From: Saprospiraceae bacterium | GTDB lineage: Bacteria > Bacteroidota > Bacteroidia > Chitinophagales > Saprospiraceae | DNA: 64,000 bases | Reading direction: 5' to 3' | Assembly: GCA_016787415.1 (NCBI GenBank) | Contig: JAEUUT010000101.1 | Span: 1-64,000, forward strand | Shown here: positions 28,579 to 37,146 of the stretch, piece after piece | How positions within the stretch are numbered: the first letter of the stretch is position 1 | How the letters are laid out: the number at the start of each line of letters is the position of its first letter | Made by a program: the position numbers and the translations under genes | The notes under the pieces: generated by a model | Database searches by the model: none | Told to the model about the DNA's origin: nothing | Seen by the model: the letters and a program-made list of their open reading frames with translations, nothing else

Positions 28579-28597
28579 TTGCTGTAACAACCGTTCC

Positions 28598-31273
28598 ATG
28601 ATGCAAAAACTACTCTTGCTGCTGGCATTGTCCATCAGTTCCACCGGACTTCTTGCCCAAACAAACGCGGATTCTGTCCGCCTCGACAAATTCTACTACG
28701 GGTCGCTTGAAAAAGTGCTCGACGAAATCACGGCCGAATACGGCGTGCATTTTGTGTTCGATCGACCTGCGCTGGCAGCCCTGCGCATCGAAGAGCGGCC
28801 GTTCAACAAGCCGCTCATCCGCTTTCTGGAGCAAATTTGTAGGCCGAGAGACTTGAAATTTATGCGATTGCCCGACGGCTCTATCCGTATTCTCGGCGCC
28901 TATGAAAACCCGGAAACGGATGCTTTGACACAAAAGCCCTTCGTCAGATCCGGAGCAAAACAAAAAAACATCACCGTAGCCGGACTCATCACCGACCGAG
29001 CCTCAGGCGAGGCGCTGCCTTTTGTATCGGTGCGGGTGATGAATGCTCCTATCGGCGTTACGGCCAATGTAGACGGGCAGTTTACCCTGCTGCACGTGCC
29101 GACCGATACCAGTATCCTGCTTTTTACCTATGTCGGTTACGAACCTGTGCTGGTGTTCCTGTCGCCCGAGGCGCCATTAATGAACCTACAGGTGAGCATG
29201 AAATCCGAAGCCACTTTGCAAGAAGTAGTGGTCACCGCTGAAAAAGAAGAACTGCTCAAGGCTTCCGAACAGGTGTCGATGTTTAAAATGACACCGGCCA
29301 AACTCGCCACTTTGCCATCGCTTGGCGAGCGCGATATTTTCAGGTCGTTTCAATTGATGCCAGGCATCAGCGCCGCCAACGAACACACCAGCGGACTCTA
29401 TGTGCGTGGTGGCACACCCGACCAGGCCCTTACCCTGTACGACGGGTTTACGGTGTACAATGTCGATCACCTGTTCGGTTTTTTCTCTGCTTTTAATTCC
29501 AATTCCATCAAGGACGTGCAGTTGTTCAAAGGTGTTTTTGATGCCAAATACGGCGGCCGTTTGTCGTCGGTCGTAGAAATTACAGGCAAAGACGGCAACA
29601 ACCGCCGTTTTAATGCCGGTGGCGACCTCAGCCTGCTGAGCGCCAATGTGTGGCTGGAACAGCCATTTGGTGAAAAATTTACCACCATCGTCACAGCCCG
29701 GCGCAGTTGGAAAGGTCCATTGTATGAAAAAATATTCGACCGCTTCAGCGGCGAAAGCGAGCAGGCTGCCGGCCCTTTCGGCAACCGTTTCGGCAATGCG
29801 CAGGTATCGTCCTATTTCTACGATGTGAATGCCAAAGCCACCTGGAAGCCCAATAAACGCGATGTGTACTCCCTCAGTTTTTACAACGGCGCCGACAAAC
29901 TGGACAACTCCATCACCCCTCAACTCCCTTCCGGCTTCGGCGGCGGCGGCGGCCGACTCAACCTCGGCATCACCGACCTGACCACCTGGGGCAATACCGG
30001 CGCCAGCCTGAAATGGAGCCGCAAGTGGAGCGAACGCCTGTATTCCAATTCCCTGATCAGTTATTCGAGTTATTATTCCCAACGCGACCGCTCTTCCAGC
30101 GGCACTTTCGAACAGGATGGAGAGACGCAGGAAATTCGCCGGGGCACCCTCGAAAACAACCTATTGAAAGACTTTTCCGCAAAAACAGACTGGGAATGGA
30201 AGTTTCTGCCGGGGCATCAACTCGAATTTGGCGCATCCGCTACACAAAACGACATCACCTACACCTATGCGCAAAGCGACACCGCAACCCTGCTCGACAG
30301 GAGCACGGCGGGCCTGACGGCCACCACGTATGTGCAGGACAAAGCGAGTTTTTTTAAGGAAAAACTGGTAGTTACGCCGGGCATTCGAGCCACGTATTTT
30401 TCTCCCTCTGGAAAAATGTACTACGAACCCCGCGCCAATCTATCCTACAAAATCGGCGAACACCTCAAACTAAAAGCCGCTACCGGCTTGTATTACCAAT
30501 TTGCCAAACGCGTTATCCGCGAAGACGTGCTGAGCGGAAGCCGCGATTTCTGGGTGCTTACCGACGGCGACCGATTGCCCGTAGCCAGCAGCAAACAATA
30601 CGTGGCAGGGGCTGCCTGGGAAAATTCCCAATGGCTGTTCGACGCGGAAGCGTATTACAAATCGCTCGACGGACTCACCGAGTATTCCTTGCGTTTTACA
30701 CCTTCCGGGCCGGGGCAGTTCGACTACGAAGAAAATTTTTACAATGGTACAGGCGTCTCCCGCGGCATCGACCTGCTGTTGCAAAAGAAATATGGCCGCT
30801 TCAACGGCTGGGTCGGCTACACCCTGAGCGATACGCGGCAAAACTATCCCGTGTATGGCGGCGAATTTTACGCCTCCAACGATGTCACACACGAATTCAA
30901 GGTAACAGGCCTCTACCACTGGCGGCGCTGGGATTTTTCGGCCACCTGGATTTATGCCAGCGGCAAGCCCTACACCGCCCCGGAAGGCGGCTACCAGATT
31001 ACGCTGCTCGACGGTACCTCCCGCGATTTTCTCAATGTGTCGGCCAAAAATGCCTACCGCCTGCCCGACTACCATCGGCTGGACGTGGCGGCTACCTACA
31101 ATTTCCGATTCGGTAAAGCGCCCGCCACGTTCGGCATCAGCCTGTTCAACCTGTACAACCGCGCCAATGTGTGGTACAAGGAATTTGAAATCATCAACAA
31201 CCAGGTAATTTCTACCGACGTGTACTACCTCGGCGCCACGCCCAACCTGACGCTGGGTGTAAAACTCCGCTGA
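28598..31273 (+). CDS. TonB-dependent receptor with STN and carboxypeptidase-like N-terminal domains
   Basis: The 891-residue outer-membrane protein has a signal peptide (to about LLAQ), an STN-like domain (about 30-105, GSLEKVLDEITAEYGVHFVFD), a carboxypeptidase-regulatory-like beta domain (about 125-205, VAGLITDRASGEALPFVSV), a TonB plug (VSGLYVRGGTPDQALTLYDG) and a 22-strand barrel ending in an aromatic strand. STN domains usually pair with an anti-sigma factor, but none is adjacent, so a signalling role is uncertain. The DUF4249 lipoprotein gene follows after 32 bases, a common pairing in this phylum. Substrate is unknown. Confidence 0.93.
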   Translation: MMQKLLLLLALSISSTGLLAQTNADSVRLDKFYYGSLEKVLDEITAEYGVHFVFDRPALAALRIEERPFNKPLIRFLEQICRPRDLKFMRLPDGSIRILGAYENPETDALTQKPFVRSGAKQKNITVAGLITDRASGEALPFVSVRVMNAPIGVTANVDGQFTLLHVPTDTSILLFTYVGYEPVLVFLSPEAPLMNLQVSMKSEATLQEVVVTAEKEELLKASEQVSMFKMTPAKLATLPSLGERDIFRSFQLMPGISAANEHTSGLYVRGGTPDQALTLYDGFTVYNVDHLFGFFSAFNSNSIKDVQLFKGVFDAKYGGRLSSVVEITGKDGNNRRFNAGGDLSLLSANVWLEQPFGEKFTTIVTARRSWKGPLYEKIFDRFSGESEQAAGPFGNRFGNAQVSSYFYDVNAKATWKPNKRDVYSLSFYNGADKLDNSITPQLPSGFGGGGGRLNLGITDLTTWGNTGASLKWSRKWSERLYSNSLISYSSYYSQRDRSSSGTFEQDGETQEIRRGTLENNLLKDFSAKTDWEWKFLPGHQLEFGASATQNDITYTYAQSDTATLLDRSTAGLTATTYVQDKASFFKEKLVVTPGIRATYFSPSGKMYYEPRANLSYKIGEHLKLKAATGLYYQFAKRVIREDVLSGSRDFWVLTDGDRLPVASSKQYVAGAAWENSQWLFDAEAYYKSLDGLTEYSLRFTPSGPGQFDYEENFYNGTGVSRGIDLLLQKKYGRFNGWVGYTLSDTRQNYPVYGGEFYASNDVTHEFKVTGLYHWRRWDFSATWIYASGKPYTAPEGGYQITLLDGTSRDFLNVSAKNAYRLPDYHRLDVAATYNFRFGKAPATFGISLFNLYNRANVWYKEFEIINNQVISTDVYYLGATPNLTLGVKLR

Positions 31274-31305
31274 TCCATTTTCCGGCTATTTTTCAACTAT
31301 TTTCC

Positions 31306-32118
31306 ATGAAAAACATACTCTTTCTACTTCCAGCCCTGCTGTTCATTGCTGCCTGCGAAAAAACGGCGCTAACCACCGCCACCGAATCGGTCAACCGCCC
31401 AGTGGTGGAGGCCTACCTCGTACCCGGGCAAATACCTGCCGTGCGCATCACCTACCAACTTGCATTTGCCAGTTCCGACACGGTGGTTCGCCCCCTGGAA
31501 GGCCTCGACGTGTGGGTGGCCGCCGACGGACAGGAGCATTTGCTTGCCTACTCCAGCGCCGACAGCCTGTACCAAGCCGACGGCTCCTGGCAGGTGGAAG
31601 CGGGCACCACGTACCAGTTGCATTTTGAATTCAATGGCGCTACCATCAGCGCAGCATCGACCGTACCGCAAAAACCGCAGGATTTTTCGGCCTCGGCGAG
31701 TACGATTGCCCTGCCGCAGTTTTCGCCCGGCAGCGGCGTACCGCCGTCTTTTCCCGACCCCATCGAACTGGGCTGGGACAATTCCGATGGCGCCTATTAC
31801 CTCGTGGTAGTGGAAAACCTGGAAACGGACCCGGAAGCCATTTTTGAAGACAATGGCAACAGCGACCGCCCACCCCGCCCGGTTTTTCGAAGCGAACCCG
31901 AGCAAACCAATACTTTTCAGATCGGTTTTCAAAACTTCCAGTACTATGGCGCCCACCGGGTGGTGCTGTTCAAACTCAACGCCGAGTACGCTTCTCTGTA
32001 CGACGACAACGGCAATAGTTCGCAAAACCTCACTGCGCCCTATTCCAATGTGACGGGCGGACTGGGCATTTTTACGGGCTTGAATGCAGATACGTTGATG
32101 GTGGAGGTGACCAAATGA
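31306..32118 (+). CDS. DUF4249-family lipoprotein
   Basis: The 270-residue lipoprotein has a lipobox ending at C17 (LLFIAAC) and a beta-rich mature domain with DUF4249-type phrases (VVEAYLVPGQIPAVRITYQ near the start, SNVTGGLGIFTGLNADT near the end). It follows the TonB receptor gene by 32 bases and is presumably cotranscribed. DUF4249 proteins are thought to sit on the outer membrane with their receptor, possibly as a lid or adaptor; the exact role is unknown. Confidence 0.88.
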   Translation: MKNILFLLPALLFIAACEKTALTTATESVNRPVVEAYLVPGQIPAVRITYQLAFASSDTVVRPLEGLDVWVAADGQEHLLAYSSADSLYQADGSWQVEAGTTYQLHFEFNGATISAASTVPQKPQDFSASASTIALPQFSPGSGVPPSFPDPIELGWDNSDGAYYLVVVENLETDPEAIFEDNGNSDRPPRPVFRSEPEQTNTFQIGFQNFQYYGAHRVVLFKLNAEYASLYDDNGNSSQNLTAPYSNVTGGLGIFTGLNADTLMVEVTK

Positions 32119-32174
32119 AGCGATAAAAATTAAAGTCAGTATAAATAACTACTGCCTGCCCCGTTTATATAAAA

Positions 32175-32189
32175 TGTGACATTTCTCAC
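32175..32189. promoter_or_regulatory. CRP/FNR-like palindrome upstream of cydA
   Basis: TGTGA-N6-TCAC matches the half-site pattern of Crp/Fnr-family operators. It is 49 bases before the cydA ATG and about 24 bases before a TACATTTG box, a position suited to regulator contact. A Crp/Fnr protein is encoded at 49019, but no direct link can be shown. Confidence 0.4.
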
Positions 32190-32212
32190 GGGCAATTGGT
32201 TGGGCTGCATGG

Positions 32213-32220
32213 TACATTTG
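32213..32220 (+). promoter_or_regulatory. Candidate -7 promoter box (TACATTTG) for cydAB
   Basis: Full match to TAnnTTTG, 17 bases before the cydA start. An ATTGG lies upstream at shorter than usual spacing for a -33 box. Confidence 0.35.
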
Positions 32221-32237
32221 CAGCAAAGCCTCTTGTC

Positions 32238-33608
32238 ATGGAAGTTGAATTCCTTGCCCGTTTGCAATTCGCATTCACGATTGCATTTCACTACATCTAC
32301 CCGCCGCTGAGCATTGGGCTGGGTATGATGCTCATTTTTCTGGAAGGCATGTACCTGCGTACTGGAAACAAGCAGTACGAGCAACTTACGCGTTTTTGGA
32401 TCAAGATTTTTGCCCTCATTTTCGGTATCGGCGTGGCAACAGGTATTGTCATGGAATTTGAATTCGGCACCAACTGGGCCACCTATTCCCGTTATGTCGG
32501 CGACATTTTCGGGTCGGCGCTGGCTGCGGAGGGCATTTTTGCCTTTGCGCTGGAATCGGGTTTTCTGGGCATCCTGCTGTTCGGCTGGAACCGCGTAAGC
32601 CCGCGTGTACACTTCATTTCCACCATTATGGTAGCGCTGGGTTCCATGTTTTCGGCCATCTGGATTGTAGTGGCCAATTCGTGGATGCAGACGCCCACAG
32701 GTTACCGCATTGAAGGCACAGGCGATCGGGCACGGGCGGTGGTGACCGATTTTTGGGCCATGGTGTTCAATCCTTCGTCGGTGGATCGGCTGCTGCACGT
32801 CATCCTGGGCGCTTTTCTTGCCGGTTCCTTTCTGGTGTTGAGCGTACACGCCTGGTACCTGGTGAAAGGTCGTTTTGTGGACATGTCGCAAAAAGCCTTT
32901 CGCATTGCGCTGATCTTTGCCACGGCCGCTGCGCTCACGCAGTTGTTCAGCGGCCACCGCTCGGCGCAGTTGATTGCCGAACACCAGCCTGCCAAACTCG
33001 CCGCATTCGAGGGGCACTACGACAGCCTGGCAGTGGCCGATATGTTCGTTTTTGGCTGGGTAGATGAAAAAAAGGAGCAGGTGCACGGGCTGGCTATCCC
33101 GAAAATGCTCAGTTTCCTTGTCCATGAAGACCTGAATGCGCCGGTGATCGGGCTGCGATCATTTCAACCTGAAAACCGGCCTGCGCGGGTGAATTTTGTT
33201 TTCCAGACCTACCATTTGATGGTCACCCTCGGCATGCTGATGATCGGCATGACGCTGCTGGCCGTTTTCCTGCTGTGGCGAAAGCGGCTTTTTCAGCAAA
33301 AATGGCTGCTTCGACTGTTCGTACCAGCCGTGCTGCTGCCACAAATAGCCAACCAGATGGGCTGGTACTCTGCCGAAGTGGGCCGCCAGCCCTGGGTAGT
33401 GTACGGCATCCTGCGCACCTCCGACGGTTTGTCCAAATCGGTGACAAAAGACCATATCTGGTTTTCGCTGCTGCTGTTCACCTGGGTGTACGTGCTGCTG
33501 TTTGCGCTGTTTGTTTATTTGCTGAATAAAAAGATTGTACACGGCCCGGATGTGGAGGAAGAAAGTATGGAGGATGTGCCGGAGTATTCGAAACGATTTA
33601 AAGATTAG
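32238..33608 (+). CDS. cydA: Cytochrome bd ubiquinol oxidase, subunit I
   Basis: From the ATG at 32238 the product has 456 residues. Haem and proton-path landmarks are present: H18 in AFTIAFHYIY (high-spin haem b595 ligand in the E. coli numbering scheme H19), the two glutamates in LAAEGIFAFALESGF, the histidine in FLVLSVHAWYL and the methionine in IANQMGWYSAEVGRQPW. The quinol-binding loop is short, as in the compact non-proteobacterial form. The complex reduces oxygen to water with quinol at high affinity. cydB starts five bases after the stop. A Crp/Fnr-like operator and a -7 box precede the gene. Confidence 0.95.
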   Translation: MEVEFLARLQFAFTIAFHYIYPPLSIGLGMMLIFLEGMYLRTGNKQYEQLTRFWIKIFALIFGIGVATGIVMEFEFGTNWATYSRYVGDIFGSALAAEGIFAFALESGFLGILLFGWNRVSPRVHFISTIMVALGSMFSAIWIVVANSWMQTPTGYRIEGTGDRARAVVTDFWAMVFNPSSVDRLLHVILGAFLAGSFLVLSVHAWYLVKGRFVDMSQKAFRIALIFATAAALTQLFSGHRSAQLIAEHQPAKLAAFEGHYDSLAVADMFVFGWVDEKKEQVHGLAIPKMLSFLVHEDLNAPVIGLRSFQPENRPARVNFVFQTYHLMVTLGMLMIGMTLLAVFLLWRKRLFQQKWLLRLFVPAVLLPQIANQMGWYSAEVGRQPWVVYGILRTSDGLSKSVTKDHIWFSLLLFTWVYVLLFALFVYLLNKKIVHGPDVEEESMEDVPEYSKRFKD

Positions 33609-33613
33609 TAAAT

Positions 33614-34648
33614 ATGGAAACCTTACTCGGCATACCCCTCACCCACTGGTGGTTTCTCGTTCTGGGCGCCGTCTTTTCCGGCTACGCCATCCTCGACGGT
33701 TTCGACCTCGGCGCGGGCGCCCTGCACCTGTTTTTCAGAAAAGAAGAAAGTCGGCGCATTGCCCTGAACGCCATCGGGCCGGTGTGGGACGGCAACGAAG
33801 TGTGGCTCGTGATCGGCGGCGGCGCCTTATTTGCCGGATTTCCAATTGTGTATGCCACGGTGTTTTCGGCGTTTTACGTGCCGTTTATGCTGCTGCTGAC
33901 AGGTTTGATTTTCCGGGCCATCAGCATCGAATTTCGCAGCAAGGAGCCTATGCGCTGGTGGCGACTGTTGTGGGACATCAACTATTCCGTGTCGAGCATC
34001 CTGATTGCAGGGCTGCTGGGCCTCATGCTGGGCAATGTGATTCAGGGAATCGCTATCGGCCCCAATTTTGAATTTAAAGGCCGCACGATGGATTTTGTAA
34101 ATCCGTATTCGCTGCTGACGGCGCTGACGACCATCGCGCTGTTTGCCATGCACGGCGCCATTTATCTGGTTATGAAAACGGAAAACAGGCTGCATGCCCG
34201 CCTGATGGGCATGGTGGCGGTGACCAGCCGCGGGTTTGTGTTCCTGTATTTTATCCTGACGATGGCGACGCTGATTTACAACCCGGAAATGGCCGATAAA
34301 TTTCGCCGTTACCCGGTGTTGTTCGGTGCGCCGGCGCTGGCGGTCTTGTTCGCCATCAATGTGCGGCGGCTGGCGGAAAAAAGGCGTTACCTTCGGGCTT
34401 TCGTTTTTTCCGGGCTGACAACGGCCTTGCTGCTGGGGCTGGTGGCGATGGGGCTTTTCCCGGTGATTGTGCCGAGTACCATCGACCCGGCTTACCACCT
34501 CACGGTCGACAACAGCGCCTCCACGCCGTACACCCTGCGGCTGTTGCTGATTATTGCCGCTATCGGTACGCCGCTGGTGGGGATTTATACGGGGTTCGTT
34601 TTCTGGACGTTCCGGGGTAAGGTAAAACTGGATAAGACGAGTTATTGA
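33614..34648 (+). CDS. cydB: Cytochrome bd ubiquinol oxidase, subunit II
   Basis: The 344-residue membrane protein is subunit II, with the opening THWWFLVLGAVFSGYAILDGFDLGAG, the conserved WDGNEVWLV motif and eight to nine hydrophobic segments. It stabilises subunit I and completes the proton and oxygen path. It begins five bases after cydA. No cydX-like small subunit gene was recognised downstream; instead a 480-bp nested repeat follows the stop. Confidence 0.95.
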   Translation: METLLGIPLTHWWFLVLGAVFSGYAILDGFDLGAGALHLFFRKEESRRIALNAIGPVWDGNEVWLVIGGGALFAGFPIVYATVFSAFYVPFMLLLTGLIFRAISIEFRSKEPMRWWRLLWDINYSVSSILIAGLLGLMLGNVIQGIAIGPNFEFKGRTMDFVNPYSLLTALTTIALFAMHGAIYLVMKTENRLHARLMGMVAVTSRGFVFLYFILTMATLIYNPEMADKFRRYPVLFGAPALAVLFAINVRRLAEKRRYLRAFVFSGLTTALLLGLVAMGLFPVIVPSTIDPAYHLTVDNSASTPYTLRLLLIIAAIGTPLVGIYTGFVFWTFRGKVKLDKTSY

Positions 34649-35133
34649 TTTGGGATTTTTTGTTCGGCTTCGCCTTTGGGATTTTTTGTTCGGCTTCGCC
34701 TCACGAGGGGGATTTTTGTTCGGCTTCGCCTCACGGGGGGCCCTGGATAGGGCGGATAAAGCGGATTAAAGGGATTTTTTGTGGCCTGTCGGCCACTTTT
34801 GATTTTTTTTTGATTTGACTATACACATAGTGTACTACGATACTTGGCTTACATCATTTTTTATGTGTTTTTGTGTACGCTACGCATAGTGTCCTTTGTG
34901 AAACCTTGGTGTTCTTCGTGTTAAAAAATTTAAACACAAAGAACACCAAGGTTTCACAAAGGACACTATGCGTAGCGTACACCTGTTTTTTTCAAACATT
35001 AACATCGGGAATAATATGCGGATACTCAACATCAAAAAAAATCAAAAGTGGCCGACAGGCCACAAAAAATCCCTTTAATCCGCTTTATCCGCCCTATCCA
35101 GGGCCTCCCGTGAGGCGAAGCCGAATAAAAATC
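34649..35133. repeat. Nested giant inverted repeat between cydB and the kdp regulator (hairpin 18)
   Basis: Outer arms 34711-34810 and 35033-35133 pair over about 100 bp and carry tgttcggcttcgcctc, cggataaagcggatta and an internal gtggcc..ggccac stem. Three copies of the tgttcggcttcgcctc word lie at 34667-34733. Inside, a second perfect hairpin (34873-34982) has arms with gtgtacgctacgcatag and a tttgtgaaaccttggtg word. Its outer modules correspond to those of the element at 481-860. No gene is present in this 495-bp spacer. Confidence 0.9.
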
Positions 35134-35143
35134 CACCTCCACC

Positions 35144-36475
35144 ATGCCCATCCCACTCCTGCTCATCGACGACGAAGCGCCCCTGCGTTCTCTCTTAGCC
35201 CGCATCCTGAGCCTCGAACAGTACCAGGTAACCGAGGTCGGCACGACCAAAGACGCCCTGCGATGGCTGGAAAAGGAAGATTTTGCCGTCATTCTCTGCG
35301 ACGTCAAACTGCCCGACGGCAATGGCGTGGACCTGGTGCCGCAGTTCAAAAAAATACGCCCGGCCAGCGAAGTGATCCTCCTGACGGCCTACGGCACCAT
35401 CCCGGCCGGGGTGCAGGCCATCCAGCACGGCGCATTCGACTACCTCACCAAAGGCGACGACAACGACCGCATCCTGCCTGTAGTGAGCCGGGCCGCCGAA
35501 AAGGCCATGCTCCAGCGCCGCATCCTGCAACTGGAAGAAAAAGTGGGCCGCAAATACCATTTCGACAACATGCTGGGGCAGTCGGCTGCGTTGCTACAGG
35601 CTGTCGACCTCGCTAAAAAAGTAGCACCCACCGATACCACCGTACTGCTCACCGGCGAAACGGGCACCGGAAAAGAGGTGTTCGCCGAAGCCATTCACCA
35701 GGCCAGCCGCCGCAATCGCCACGCCTTCGTAGCGGTCAATTGCAGCGCCCTCGGCCGCGACATCCTGGAAAGCGAACTGTTCGGCCATAAAGCCGGGGCG
35801 TTTACCGGGGCTGTGCGCGATAAAAAAGGCTTGTTCGAAGAAGCGCACCTCGGCACTTTATTCCTGGACGAGATCGGTGAAATGCCGCCCGAACTGCAGG
35901 CCAAACTCCTGCGCGCCCTCGAAACGGGCGAATTCATGCGCGTGGGCGACACCAAAACAATCCGAACTGACGTGCGCATCATCGCCGCTACCAACCGCAA
36001 CCTGCTGGAAGAAAGCCGCGAGGGGCATTTTCGCGCCGACCTCTACTACCGGCTGTCCGTTTTTCACATTCAACTGCCGCCCTTGCGCGAACGCCGGGAG
36101 GATATTCCGGCTTTGGCCACCTTTTTTGCGCGTTTTTTTGCCGATAAAATGAACCGGCCTACGCCCGCGCTGTCGCCCGATTTTTTGAAAAAATTAGCCG
36201 CCTACGATTGGAAAGGGAATGTGCGCGAACTCAAAAATGTGATCGAACGCGCCGTTATCCTTGCCTCCAACGCCCTCACGGCCGATCTGCTGCCCTCCGA
36301 AATCCTGTTCGCCGCCGCTGATGCTGGCGATGCCTCTCCCTTCGACCTCGGCGTGGCCGAGAAAAACCTGATCCACAAAGCGCTGCAACACACCAAAGGC
36401 AACAAAACCGAAGCGGCGCGGCTGCTGAATATTGGGCTGACGACGTTGTATCGGAAGATTGAGGAACACAGGTAA
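35144..36475 (+). CDS. Sigma-54-dependent response regulator (NtrC family), kdp-linked
   Basis: A 443-residue AAA+ activator: receiver domain with D10 and phospho-acceptor D53 (LCDVKLPDG), then the sigma-54 activator domain with Walker A GETGTGKE, the sigma-contacting loop ESELFGHKAGAFTGA, Walker B LFLDEIGEMP, and a Fis-type helix-turn-helix (TEAARLLNIGLTTLYRKIEE). It is placed directly before the potassium-uptake genes, where other bacteria keep an OmpR-type KdpE, and so is the likely regulator of the cluster, together with the histidine kinase at 44117. The GAFTGA loop predicts a sigma-54 promoter in front of the kdp genes. Confidence 0.94.
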   Translation: MPIPLLLIDDEAPLRSLLARILSLEQYQVTEVGTTKDALRWLEKEDFAVILCDVKLPDGNGVDLVPQFKKIRPASEVILLTAYGTIPAGVQAIQHGAFDYLTKGDDNDRILPVVSRAAEKAMLQRRILQLEEKVGRKYHFDNMLGQSAALLQAVDLAKKVAPTDTTVLLTGETGTGKEVFAEAIHQASRRNRHAFVAVNCSALGRDILESELFGHKAGAFTGAVRDKKGLFEEAHLGTLFLDEIGEMPPELQAKLLRALETGEFMRVGDTKTIRTDVRIIAATNRNLLEESREGHFRADLYYRLSVFHIQLPPLRERREDIPALATFFARFFADKMNRPTPALSPDFLKKLAAYDWKGNVRELKNVIERAVILASNALTADLLPSEILFAAADAGDASPFDLGVAEKNLIHKALQHTKGNKTEAARLLNIGLTTLYRKIEEHR

Positions 36476-36535
36476 CACGGATAGCGCGGATAGAAGACGG
36501 ATTTTCGCGGATGGGGGTAACACGGATTGCTGTGT
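36472..36535. repeat. Single-arm cacggat tandem words
   Basis: acacggat, gcgcggat, cgcggat and acacggatt words follow the regulator stop without a matching arm. They belong to the class seen at 21060 and 55455. Confidence 0.7.
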
Positions 36536-36543
36536 AGTGACGG

Positions 36544-36560
36544 GGTGACTCGAAGTCACC
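36544..36560. promoter_or_regulatory. Perfect 17-bp palindrome ggtgact-cga-agtcacc upstream of kdp
   Basis: A dyad of seven bases on each side lies in the 346-bp spacer (36476-36821) between the regulator and the kdp genes. A half-copy (aagtcacc) occurs at 36590-36597. It could be an activator-binding site or another dispersed repeat; the sequence alone does not decide. Confidence 0.35.
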
Positions 36561-36664
36561 TCCTCACTGCGCTAACAAGACCAAGCGTTAAGTCACCCCA
36601 TCTCCCTCGGAGCCGGAGCCGGGGGTGAGGTCTCCACCCCATTCTGAAAACCCACCCTACCATT

Positions 36665-36681
36665 TTGGCATGGTCGCCGCC
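36665..36681 (+). promoter_or_regulatory. Weak sigma-54-like element upstream of kdp
   Basis: TTGGCATGGTCGCCGC has GG and GC ten bases apart as in -24/-12 promoters, but the -12 half (CCGC) is poor. A second candidate (TTGGCA...TGCA at 36771-36788) has one base too many between the halves. Confidence 0.2.
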
Positions 36682-36821
36682 TGCGCCTGGCACAAGCCAC
36701 AAAATATAAAATGATGATAATCAGAAAGTAAGCACCAAGCCCCTGATCATTTTCCCAAACAGGCATCGAATTGGCATATCTCCATGCATCCGGAATACAC
36801 CGGATACATAACATCACCGCC

Positions 36822-36902
36822 ATGATTTTTCTGTTGCTCGCCGGAGCGCTGCTTTGCTTCGGCCTCTTTTTCAGAACCGTCGATTTCTTTGAAAAAATCT
36901 AA
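36822..36902 (+). CDS. 26-residue membrane peptide upstream of kdpF
   Basis: A short frame encoding one hydrophobic helix and a charged tail (MIFLLLAGALLCFGLFF, then RTVDFFEKI). The stop is followed after three bases by the kdpF start, so it is likely translated in the same message. Peptides of this size with an aromatic-charged end occur before kdpF in several phyla, but I know of no function. It may be a Kdp accessory subunit. Support comes from position, spacing and hydrophobicity only. Confidence 0.6.
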   Translation: MIFLLLAGALLCFGLFFRTVDFFEKI

Positions 36903-36905
36903 CCC

Positions 36906-36983
36906 ATGACTGCGCTATTCATTGTCTCCCTGCTGGTTTTCGGCTATCTGGTTTATGTGTTGCTGAAACCGGAAAAATTTTGA
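36906..36983 (+). CDS. kdpF: KdpF, small subunit of the Kdp potassium ATPase
   Basis: The 25-residue peptide (MTALFIVSLLVFGYLVYVLL, ending KPEKF) matches KdpF in size, in its single helix and in the terminal pattern GYLVYxLLxPExF. KdpF stabilises the KdpABC complex in the inner membrane. The TGA stop overlaps the first word of the following hairpin, which separates it from kdpA. Confidence 0.88.
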   Translation: MTALFIVSLLVFGYLVYVLLKPEKF

Positions 36984-37130
36984 TGAAGGGTTGATGAGGG
37001 TTGATATTCGGCCACTCGATGAGCTTGGAATCCCTCCTTACCCCGAGCCAATGAGTATCAACACTCATCAACCCTTATCAACCCTTTTCATCAACCCTCA
37101 TCAACCCTCATCAACCCTCATCAACCCTTT
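36981..37130. repeat. Inverted repeat, gttgatgaggg class (hairpin 20), between kdpF and kdpA
   Basis: The left arm is short (36981-37015, gttgatgaggg) and the right arm long (37055-37130, six catcaaccct words). The apex, gttgatattcggccactcga to cgagccaatgagtatcaac, is clearly related to the apex of hairpin 4. Confidence 0.9.
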
Positions 37131-37146
37131 CATAAACACTACTCTC

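Noticed and set aside
36771..36788. Sigma-54 promoter before kdpF (TTGGCA...TGCA)
   Set aside because: The spacing between GG and GC is 11 and not 10 bases, so it is not a convincing -24/-12 element.
36593..36823. Small leftward open frame with a hydrophobic stretch before kdpF
   Set aside because: Its C-terminal part (TSPPAPAPREMG region) looks like a translated intergenic word, and the frame overlaps the presumed regulatory region. No family resemblance.
36991..37146. N-terminal extension of KdpA from an upstream start
   Set aside because: The added residues (repeats of SSTLINP type) are translated hairpin arm. The ATG at 37147 matches the normal KdpA start.
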